From: Gammaproteobacteria bacterium
Lineage (GTDB): Bacteria > Pseudomonadota > Gammaproteobacteria > SURF-13
Length of the DNA: 16,051 nt
NCBI GenBank assembly: GCA_023381235.1
Contig: JAMCTV010000138.1
Coordinates: forward strand, 1-16,051
Direction: 5' to 3'
Shown: positions 6,277 through 12,380 of the stretch, one piece after another
Layout of the letters: every line of letters begins with the position of its first letter
Position numbering within the stretch: the stretch's first letter is position 1
Program-made: the position numbers and the translations under genes
The notes under the pieces: generated by a model
Told to the model about the DNA's origin: nothing
The model's input: the letters and a program-made list of their open reading frames with translations, nothing else
Databases searched by the model: none

Positions 6277-7589
6277 GGTGTTGATTGGTGGGTACGTTAA
6301 TACGGGAGCTAACCCTATATAACATCTGCTGTTGACACAAGCTTTTCCCACAAAATATTGAGGAAGCAAAGACCATGGCCGCCAGCTTTACTGTTTATAT
6401 TGACGAATCCGGCGACGAGGGGTTTGTCTTCCATCCCAATGAGAATGGCAGTTCCCGCTGGTTAGTGCTTTCCGCCGCCGTATTCCGCAAGAGCAACGAT
6501 CTCGGCGCAGTACACCTGCTGCGAGAGGTGCGCAAAAAATTGGGCAAGGAGCCAAAGAAGGCACTGCACTTTCGAGACCTGAAACATGAGCAGCGCGTGC
6601 CCTATGTGAGAGCGATAAGCGAAGTCCAATTGCGCACGGTTTCCGTGCTAATTCACAAGCCATCCGTCAAAGAGCCGGAGAAATTTCAGAGTGAGAAGTT
6701 TCGGCTTTACCGCTACGCCACGCGCTTGCTATTGGAGCGAGTGTCTTGGCTGTGCCGTGATCATCACAAAGAAGGGGATGGAGACGGGACGGCGGAAATT
6801 ACTTTTTCTAATCGAGGCGCAATGTCTTACGATGATCTACGGGATTACCTTTCTCATCTTAAACAAAGCAGCGAGGCGAAAGACATCCGGGTTGATTGGA
6901 GTGTAATTCATCCACATCAGGTTAAGGCAGTGAATCACGATCAACTGGCCGGACTGCAAATCGCCGACGCTGTAGCGTCAGGCATTTATTTCGCCGTGAA
7001 CCTGAACCCTTACGGAGAAGCGGAAGACCGCTATCTGCGCCTATTGTCGCCCACAATTTACCGCCACAAGAAGACGGCGGTGGGCTATGGTTTGAAGTTT
7101 TGGCCAGAAGACTTGGATTCGCTTAGTGAGGAGCTACCGCACCTTGCTTACTTCCAAGCCTACAAATAAAAAAGCAGGCCCCAAGTTCGAGTTTCCCACC
7201 CTTTCGGGCTGCCGCCGTTGCCGACGACCTCTACAAACCTTGCGCTTGCCTGCAAAGCCCATAATAGGCATGTCGCTACTGCTAGTCAAGCCTCATATTT
7301 AGGTTCTTCATCTCACACATGGTGAATTAAACGTCTTAAATTTTATGCCACGGCAAAGGCTACGCCCTCTGACTGAAAATATGCAAGTACCGCTGGATAT
7401 GAGAATATAACCCCATGGCCGGATTCGTATTACGTCTGTTGATTGTTGCCCTTGGGTTGTGGCTGGCGTCGGAGTTGGTGCCGGGGATTGAGGTGAGGGG
7501 CGTGGGGACGTTGCTGGGGGCGGCATTGTTGTTGGGGATAGTCAACGCGGTGGTGCGGCCAGTGTTCATCCTGCTCACGCTTCCTCTTA
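5864..7589 (+). repeat. Tandem direct duplication, unit 2 (1726 bp)
   Basis: This second unit directly abuts the first with no bases between. It starts with the recQ 3' segment and ends inside the intact holin-like gene (7415-7795), which continues uninterrupted past 7589. The outer genes therefore remain complete and only the junction carries a novel sequence. No insertion-sequence ends, flanking inverted repeats or longer homology appear at the boundaries. That fits microhomology-mediated or illegitimate recombination, not homologous exchange. Confidence 0.95.
6375..7169 (+). CDS. DUF3800 domain protein, copy 2
   Basis: The protein encoded is identical over all 264 residues to the one at 4649-5443, and its 98-bp upstream spacer is also identical. 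It has the same Shine-Dalgarno and start, and the same YIDESGD, LHFRDL and LQIADAVASG motifs. It differs from copy 1 only in what precedes it: a chimeric ORF carrying the RecQ 3' end instead of intact recQ. If transcription depends on read-through, copy 1 would follow the recQ promoter, and copy 2 whatever drives the chimera. Identity implies a very recent duplication with no time for divergence. Confidence 0.85.
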   Translation: MAASFTVYIDESGDEGFVFHPNENGSSRWLVLSAAVFRKSNDLGAVHLLREVRKKLGKEPKKALHFRDLKHEQRVPYVRAISEVQLRTVSVLIHKPSVKEPEKFQSEKFRLYRYATRLLLERVSWLCRDHHKEGDGDGTAEITFSNRGAMSYDDLRDYLSHLKQSSEAKDIRVDWSVIHPHQVKAVNHDQLAGLQIADAVASGIYFAVNLNPYGEAEDRYLRLLSPTIYRHKKTAVGYGLKFWPEDLDSLSEELPHLAYFQAYK

Positions 7590-7795
7590 CGGTGGTTACG
7601 CTCGGCCTGTTTTTGCTCGTTATCAACGCGGCGATGCTGGGGCTGGTGGCGTGGGTGTTTGACGGCTTCACCATCGCGGGTTTCTGGGCGGCGCTGTTTG
7701 GGTCTGTCGTGGTGAGTGTGACCGGCTGGCTGGCGTCGTATTTCATCGGCCCGCGCGGGCGGGTTGAGGTGATTGTGGTGCAGCGCCGGTTGTAG
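7415..7795 (+). CDS. Small four-helix membrane protein, phage holin family 4 / YvlD type
   Basis: This 126-residue integral membrane protein has four hydrophobic helices at about residues 4-22, 32-56, 60-82 and 88-112, and a short basic tail ending VIVVQRRL. The pattern LGLWLASELVPGIEV ... LLLGIVNAVVRPVFILLTLPLT is typical of the Mycobact_4TM / YvlD group. Annotation pipelines often label these 'phage holin family protein', though lytic function is unproven and no phage genes are near. The physiological role is unknown. The upstream 175 bp of its coding sequence is duplicated at 5689-5863. Its 3' end overlaps the 3' end of the convergent hemW by 53 bp, with no terminator hairpin visible between them. 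Confidence 0.85.
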   Translation: MAGFVLRLLIVALGLWLASELVPGIEVRGVGTLLGAALLLGIVNAVVRPVFILLTLPLTVVTLGLFLLVINAAMLGLVAWVFDGFTIAGFWAALFGSVVVSVTGWLASYFIGPRGRVEVIVVQRRL

Positions 7796-8984
7796 GCGGC
7801 AAAAACAGTTCGGTTAAGTCGTTGAGATAGCGCTGTCCTTGTTCTGTCGGCCGTATACCCTGCACATTCCATTCGACTAAACCACGTTGCTCGGCGTATT
7901 TGAGCGACTGTTCTATGAAAGAAAGCGGGAGGCCGGTGTGTTCGGTGAACAGGCGCAGCGGTACGCCTTCGGTCAGGCGCAGAGCGTTGAGCATGAATTC
8001 GAATGCGGCGTCGGCGGGGGTGAGCGTGTTTTCTCCGCCGATGCGTGCGGGGGTTTCTGATTTATCCATATAGTCGTGCGGCTGTTTGAGTTTCCATAGG
8101 CGGGTGATGGTTTGTTGTTGCGCGCCGGTGATTTTGCCGTGCGCGCCCGCGCCGATGCCTAAGTAGTCGCCGAATTGCCAATAATTCAGATTGTGTTTGC
8201 AGCGCGCGCCTTTCTGCGCGTAGGCCGAGACTTCGTAATTTTCATAGCCGTGTCCGGCGAGCTCTGCCTGACACCGGGTTTGCATGTCCCCAATCAGATC
8301 ATCGTCCGGCAGTGGCGGCGGGTGCTGATGAAAAAGCGTGTTGGGTTCGAGGGTGAGCTGGTAGTGTGAGAGATGCCTGGGCTCCAAGGCGAAGGCGGTA
8401 TGCAAATCCTCCAGCGCGTCTTTCAATGACTGCTCCGGCAGGCCATACATCAAGTCCAGATTGAAGTTATCGAACCCTGCCTCATGCGCGCACTCGGCGG
8501 CGCGCAGGGCTTCTTTGCGGCCGTGGATACGGCCCAGGCGTTTCAAGCTCGCGTCGTTAAAGCTCTGCACGCCGATGGACAGGCGATTGATGCCTATGGC
8601 GCGGAACTCTTTAAACTTCACGTATTCGCTGCTGCCGGGGTTGGCTTCCAGGGTGACTTCCGCATCAGGACGGATGGCAAGTCGCGCGCGCAGCGCGGAA
8701 AATAATTCATCGAGCGCTTCGGGCGAAAATAAACTCGGCGTGCCGCCGCCGATAAATACGGAAACAACTGGCCTGCCCCAGATGCGCGGTAAATCCTGAT
8801 CCAGATCGGTGATGAGCGCGCGCACGTAACGGCGCTCGTCGAGACTTGTCCTGAGCGTAGTTGAAGGGTCCACGCGTTTTTCATGTGAATTGAAATCGCA
8901 ATACGGACACTTGCGCTCGCACCACGGCAGATGAATATACAACGACAGCGGCGGCAGCGCCGCGAACTTAAACTGCGGGCTCAT
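7743..8984 (-). CDS. hemW: Radical SAM haem chaperone HemW
   Basis: HemW is a cytoplasmic radical SAM protein that binds haem and delivers it to respiratory proteins. It was formerly called an oxygen-independent coproporphyrinogen oxidase-like protein. The 413 residues start MSPQFKFAALPPLSLYIHLPWC. The Fe-S motif CxxxCxxC is C22, C26, C29, and GGGTP at 79-83 is the SAM-binding glycine motif; GVQSFND follows further on. The start overlaps the end of rdgB by 17 bp, supporting co-translation. E. coli HemW is about 378 residues. Part of the extra length is an in-frame insert VDPSTTLRTSL (38-48) derived from a short dispersed DNA repeat, and part is a Pro/Ala-rich C-terminal tail. The tail is coded in DNA that overlaps the convergent membrane-protein gene. 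Confidence 0.95.
   Translation of the reverse strand: MSPQFKFAALPPLSLYIHLPWCERKCPYCDFNSHEKRVDPSTTLRTSLDERRYVRALITDLDQDLPRIWGRPVVSVFIGGGTPSLFSPEALDELFSALRARLAIRPDAEVTLEANPGSSEYVKFKEFRAIGINRLSIGVQSFNDASLKRLGRIHGRKEALRAAECAHEAGFDNFNLDLMYGLPEQSLKDALEDLHTAFALEPRHLSHYQLTLEPNTLFHQHPPPLPDDDLIGDMQTRCQAELAGHGYENYEVSAYAQKGARCKHNLNYWQFGDYLGIGAGAHGKITGAQQQTITRLWKLKQPHDYMDKSETPARIGGENTLTPADAAFEFMLNALRLTEGVPLRLFTEHTGLPLSFIEQSLKYAEQRGLVEWNVQGIRPTEQGQRYLNDLTELFLPPTTGAAPQSPQPARAGR
8843..8871 (-). repeat. Short dispersed repeat inserted in hemW
   Basis: On the plus strand this reads TTGTCCTGAGCGTAG followed by TTGAAGGGTC, encoding PSTTLRTS on the minus strand. From memory, near-identical stretches occur in and between genes of many unrelated environmental bacteria, giving peptides such as STTLRTS or, in other frames, FDYAQD. 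Here it lies in a variable loop of HemW between the Fe-S site and the helix DERRYVRALITDL, and keeps the frame. Its origin and mobility mechanism are unknown to me. Confidence 0.6.
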
Positions 8985-9609
8985 GGGCAACGGCGATTTG
9001 TAATGCCTCCAGCATTTTCTTGAGCGCCTGCGCGCGGTGGCTGAGGCGGTTTTTGACTTCGGGCGGCAGTTCCGCGGAGGAGCAGCCGTGGGTGGGGACG
9101 AAGAAGACCGGATCGTAGCCGAAGCCGTGTTTACCTCTGGCTTCAAACAAGATGCGGCCTTCCCAGACGCCTTGGCAAATGACGGGCGTGGGGTCGAGCG
9201 CGTGGCGCAGATACACCATGACGCACACGAAGCGCGCGTCACGCTCCCCCTCCGGCACGTCGCGCAGATCGCGCAGCAGTTTTTCCAGATTGGCCCAGTC
9301 CGATGCACCCTTGCCCGCGTAGCGCGCGGAATAGATGCCGGGCGCGCCGTGCAGGGCATCCACCTCCAAACCGGAATCATCGGCGAGTGCGGGCAGGCTG
9401 GTGTGATTTGCGGCGTGGCGCGCCTTGAGGATGGCGTTCTCAACGAAGCTCAAACCCGTCTCTTCGGCGTCCGGCACGTTGAACTGCGATTGCGGCACGA
9501 TCTCCGCCAGGCCGCCCACCAGCGCCTGGATTTCCAAGACCTTGCCGGGGTTGCTGCTCGCCAGCACGATCTTAGGCGGCAAGTGCTGCCTTTTGTCTCT
9601 GGATGACAT
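8968..9609 (-). CDS. rdgB: Non-canonical purine NTP pyrophosphatase RdgB (HAM1 family)
   Basis: RdgB hydrolyses dITP, ITP and XTP to the monophosphates, keeping deaminated purines out of DNA and RNA. The 213 residues begin MSSRDKRQHLPPKIVLASSNPGK. The family motifs are SSNPGK (18-23), LADDSGLEVDAL (75-86, with the catalytic acidic pair), GFGYDPVF (162-169) and the substrate-binding SHR (190-192). The ATG at 9609 lies within the end of rph (38-bp overlap). It gives a tail about ten residues longer than the shortest homologues, but no later ATG fits before the conserved strand. Order and overlaps indicate an rph-rdgB-hemW operon. Confidence 0.95.
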   Translation of the reverse strand: MSSRDKRQHLPPKIVLASSNPGKVLEIQALVGGLAEIVPQSQFNVPDAEETGLSFVENAILKARHAANHTSLPALADDSGLEVDALHGAPGIYSARYAGKGASDWANLEKLLRDLRDVPEGERDARFVCVMVYLRHALDPTPVICQGVWEGRILFEARGKHGFGYDPVFFVPTHGCSSAELPPEVKNRLSHRAQALKKMLEALQIAVAHEPAV

Positions 9610-10288
9610 CCTGAATTCCGGCGCGCGCGAGCGCGAGCATGGCGGACATCTCCTGTTCGCTGAACGGGTGGCCCTCGGCGGTGCCCTGGATTTCGATGTA
9701 GCCGCCCGCGTCGTTCATCACCACGTTCATGTCGGTTTCACAGGTGGAATCTTCCGCGTAGTCCAGGTCCAGCACCGGCGTGCCTTTATAAATGCCGACC
9801 GAGATGGAGGCGGCCAGCGCGCGCAGCGGATCGCGCGTGAGCACGCCCTTGCGTTGCAGGCCGGCAAGGGCATCGTGCAGGGCGACACAGCCGCCGCTGA
9901 TGGAGGCGCAACGCGTGCCGCCGTCGGCCTGGATCACGTCGCAGTCCACGGTGATGGTGCGCTCGCCGAGCGCGGCGAGGTCCACTACCGCGCGCAGGGA
10001 GCGGCCGATGAGGCGCTGTATCTCCTGCGTGCGCCCGCCTTGTTTACCCTGCGCGGCCTCGCGCGAGGTGCGCTTGCCGGTGGCGCGCGGCAGCATGCCG
10101 TATTCGGCGGTTACCCAGCCCTGGCCCTTGCCCTTCAGGAACGGCGGCACTTTCTCGTCCACCGAGGCGGTGCAGATCACTTTGGTGTCACCGATCTCAA
10201 CCAGCACCGAGCCTTCGGCGTGCTTGGTGTACTGGCGCGTGAAACGGATGGGACGTAACTGATCGGGGTTGCGGGCGCTGGGACGCAT
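9572..10288 (-). CDS. rph: Ribonuclease PH
   Basis: RNase PH is a phosphorolytic 3'-5' exoribonuclease that trims tRNA 3' ends, using phosphate and releasing nucleoside diphosphates; it forms a hexameric ring. The 238 residues start MRPSARNPDQLRPIRFTR and equal the usual family length. Diagnostic segments are GWVTAEYGMLPRAT (58-71), GGRTQEIQRLIGRSLRA (84-100, including phosphate-binding Arg86) and DCDVIQADGGTR (115-126). The frame stays open to a TTG at 10306, but the ATG at 10288 matches the family start and has GGAAG upstream. It is the first gene of the minus-strand operon and diverges from yicC across a spacer filled by hairpin element B. Confidence 0.96.
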   Translation of the reverse strand: MRPSARNPDQLRPIRFTRQYTKHAEGSVLVEIGDTKVICTASVDEKVPPFLKGKGQGWVTAEYGMLPRATGKRTSREAAQGKQGGRTQEIQRLIGRSLRAVVDLAALGERTITVDCDVIQADGGTRCASISGGCVALHDALAGLQRKGVLTRDPLRALAASISVGIYKGTPVLDLDYAEDSTCETDMNVVMNDAGGYIEIQGTAEGHPFSEQEMSAMLALARAGIQDVIQRQKAALAA

Positions 10289-10358
10289 GGGGATGAAAAC
10301 TTCCAAAAGGAATTCATTTTAACACAGCCGCTTTGTGCAGTAGGTCTAGCTTAAGGAA

Positions 10359-10514
10359 GCTCTGAATGAGTCCATCCTGGACTCCTCAGAGCACGAAAAG
10401 CAAAAACGTAGTTTTTGCCTTATCTCCATTTTCCAAACACGACAGTGTTTGGAAAATGGCGGTGCGTCCCTGCATCGCAAGAGAGCCTCTGACTAAGTCA
10501 GAGGCTCTCTTGCG
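10359..10514 (+). repeat. Composite hairpin element, copy B
   Basis: This second member of the element at 301-469 sits in the divergent spacer between rph and yicC. The first hairpin, 10359-10392, has an outer 7-bp stem and an inner GAGTCCA/TGGACTC stem with loop TCC. A small 8-bp stem follows at 10400-10418 (loop GTA). The core hairpin pairs 10426-10440 with 10445-10459 over 15 bp with loop GACA. The linker 10460-10478 differs from copy A only by transitions around the invariant TCCCTG. The last hairpin, 10476-10514, has 18 bp and loop TAA. Both copies lie in the same orientation. Any transcript from a promoter upstream in this spacer would carry these structures. Confidence 0.7.
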
Positions 10515-10538
10515 CATACGCGCCAATCCACCTAGTAT
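10510..10538 (+). promoter_or_regulatory. Weak candidate promoter for yicC operon
   Basis: TTGCGC (10510-10515), which lies in the right arm of the last hairpin of element B, is spaced 17 bp from TAGTAT (10533-10538). The match to consensus is modest (three of six, and four or five of six). The position, about 34 bp before the yicC start, is suitable. Offered only as a candidate. Confidence 0.2.
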
Positions 10539-10571
10539 GTGGGCTTCTTTTTTCAATGCGTAACCTGCCAC

Positions 10572-11441
10572 GTGATCTCCAGCATGACCGCCTTCGCGCG
10601 GCAACAACAGCAAACCGAATGGGGCAGCCTGTGCTGGGAACTGCGCTCGGTCAACCACCGTTTTCTGGAGTTCAGCCCGCGCCTGCCGGAAGAGTTGCGC
10701 GCGCTGGAGCCGGAGTTGCGCGAACGCGCCGGGGCGGCGATCAAGCGCGGCAAGCTGGATTGCACCCTGCGCCTGCAAACCGACTCCGCCAAGGCTGCGC
10801 AAAAGCTGCACATCAATGCGGACGCAGTGCAGGAATTGGCGCGCGCGTGCAATGAAGTGGCTGGAATGATGGGGGCAAGCGCGTCACCCGGCGCGCTGGA
10901 CGTGTTGCGCTGGCCGGGCGTGGTGCAGGCGTCTGAAATCGCCCAGGAGCGGTTAGGGACACAGGCGCTGGCCTTGTTCGATGCCGCGCTGAAGGAGTTG
11001 GTGAGCACGCGCCAGCGCGAAGGCGCCAGGCTCGCCGCGTTTCTCGAGCAGCGCCGCCGCGACATGCAGCAGGTAATCGCACAGGTGTGCGAGCAGCTGC
11101 CGCGCATCCAGACCGAGCAGCGCGTCAAACTCACGCAGCGTTTGCTGGAACTAAAGGCCGGCTTTGACCCGGCGCGCATCGAACAGGAAATGCTGATGCT
11201 GCTGCAAAAAATGGACGTGGAAGAAGAAATCGCGCGCCTGCAGGCGCACCTGGATGAGATGGAGCGCGTGATGAGCGAGAAGGGGCCAGGCGGCAGGCGC
11301 CTGGACTTTCTCATGCAGGAACTGGGGCGCGAGGCCAACACCCTGGGCTCCAAATCCGTGGATCTCGCCACCACGCGCGCCTCCATCGAGCTCAAGGTGC
11401 TGATCGAGCAGGCGCGCGAACAGATCCAAAACATCGAATGA
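10572..11441 (+). CDS. yicC: YicC/YloC family endoribonuclease
   Basis: This member of the YicC family has 289 residues if read from the GTG at 10572. That start gives MISSMTAFARQQ, matching the family N-terminus (typically M-I-x-S-M-T-A-F-A-R); E. coli YicC is 287 residues. An upstream ATG at 10539 would add eleven residues rich in Phe and Cys that the family lacks. The C-terminal DUF1732 part contains EEEIARLQAHLDEM and GGRRLDFLMQELGREANTLGSKS, the most conserved block. E. coli YicC has been described as an RNase that promotes decay of a small RNA. The stop overlaps the gmk start as ATGA, so the two are translationally coupled. No strong Shine-Dalgarno is seen. Confidence 0.93.
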   Translation: MISSMTAFARQQQQTEWGSLCWELRSVNHRFLEFSPRLPEELRALEPELRERAGAAIKRGKLDCTLRLQTDSAKAAQKLHINADAVQELARACNEVAGMMGASASPGALDVLRWPGVVQASEIAQERLGTQALALFDAALKELVSTRQREGARLAAFLEQRRRDMQQVIAQVCEQLPRIQTEQRVKLTQRLLELKAGFDPARIEQEMLMLLQKMDVEEEIARLQAHLDEMERVMSEKGPGGRRLDFLMQELGREANTLGSKSVDLATTRASIELKVLIEQAREQIQNIE

Positions 11442-12049
11442 CCGCCACGCTGTACATCGTCGCCGCGCCCTCCGGAGCCGGGAAATCGAGCCTGGTGCAG
11501 ACGCTCATCAAGACCACGCCCAATCTCGCCGCCTCCATTTCCTGCACCACGCGCCCCATGCGCCACGGCGAGCAGGACGGCGTGCATTATCATTTTATCG
11601 CCGATGCGGATTTTTCCGCGCGCCTCGCGCAAGGCGATTTTCTGGAGCACGCCGTGGTGTTCGGCCACCGCTACGGCACCTCGCGCTCGTTTGTGGAGGA
11701 GCGACTGCAACAGGGGCTGGACGTGATGCTCACCATAGACTGGCAGGGCGCGCGCAGCATCCGCATGGCGCAGCCTGATTGCGTCAGCATTTTCATCCTG
11801 CCGCCCTCGCGCAAGGCGCTGCGCGAGCGGCTCGCAGCTCGCGGCCAGGACAGCCCGGACACCATCGAGCAGCGTATGGCGGCGGCGCGCGACGAGATCG
11901 CCCATTATCCTGAGTTCGATTACCTGGTGCTGAACGACGATTTCGAAAGCGCGCTCGCCGACCTGCAGGCCATCATTCGCGCGCGGCGCTTGACCCGCGC
12001 GGCGCAAGCCGAAAAGATGCGGGCGCTGTTGCAGGAGCTATTGGCCTGA
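11438..12049 (+). CDS. gmk: Guanylate kinase
   Basis: Guanylate kinase phosphorylates GMP (and dGMP) with ATP to GDP, feeding GTP and (p)ppGpp synthesis. The 203 residues match the family length. The P-loop is APSGAGKSS (10-18). The GMP-binding block is SCTTRPMRHGEQDGVHYHF, with FLEH and the YGTSRSFVEE loop following. The lid arginines lie in the region LRERLAARGQDSPDTIEQRM. The start overlaps yicC by 4 bp. rpoZ and spoT follow directly, the common proteobacterial arrangement linking guanine nucleotides with ppGpp metabolism. Confidence 0.97.
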   Translation: MTATLYIVAAPSGAGKSSLVQTLIKTTPNLAASISCTTRPMRHGEQDGVHYHFIADADFSARLAQGDFLEHAVVFGHRYGTSRSFVEERLQQGLDVMLTIDWQGARSIRMAQPDCVSIFILPPSRKALRERLAARGQDSPDTIEQRMAAARDEIAHYPEFDYLVLNDDFESALADLQAIIRARRLTRAAQAEKMRALLQELLA

Positions 12050-12105
12050 CGCCCCGGTTTACGTTAAACTACAAGGTTCTCATTCATCGCACGCAGAGCA
12101 CGCTC

Positions 12106-12375
12106 ATGGCACGCATCACAGTGGAAGATTGTCTGGATAAGGTGGATAACCGCTTTCAATTGGTCTTGATCGCCTCCAAGCGCGCGCGCCAACTGGCGCG
12201 CGGCGCGCAGCCGCACATCCAGTGGGAGCAGGACAAGCCCACCGTGCTGGCCTTGCGCGAGATCGCGCAAGGCTTGGTCGGGCGTTCTATCCTCGATGAG
12301 GAAGTCCCCGAACTGAAACCCGCCGAGCCGCCCCCTCCGCCCCCTCCCGCGGCGGAGTGGCCTGACGACGAATAA
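12106..12375 (+). CDS. rpoZ: RNA polymerase omega subunit
   Basis: Omega helps fold beta' and assemble RNA polymerase, and in proteobacteria forms part of a ppGpp-binding site. The 89 residues start MARITVEDCLDKVDNRFQLV, the characteristic opening, followed by ASKRARQLARG and the PTVLALREIAQG helix. The tail contains seven consecutive prolines and ends in acidic residues; omega tails are variable, so this need not affect core function. A 56-bp spacer separates it from gmk, and spoT begins 5 bp after its stop. Confidence 0.96.
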   Translation: MARITVEDCLDKVDNRFQLVLIASKRARQLARGAQPHIQWEQDKPTVLALREIAQGLVGRSILDEEVPELKPAEPPPPPPPAAEWPDDE

Positions 12376-12380
12376 CCGCT

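Noticed and set aside
7415..7795. Holin-like gene taken as evidence of a prophage
   Set aside because: This family is a widespread chromosomal membrane protein; no other phage gene, integrase or attachment site is present.
8985..9444. Upstream extension of the hemW frame to 9443
   Set aside because: The extension is an out-of-frame reading of rdgB, Arg/Ser/Pro-rich; the HemW family start is at 8984.
10553..12007. Very long minus-strand ORF (484 codons) opposite yicC and gmk
   Set aside because: Open only because of the high GC bias at third positions of yicC and gmk. Composition is Arg/Ser-rich without motifs, and the opposing genes are certain.
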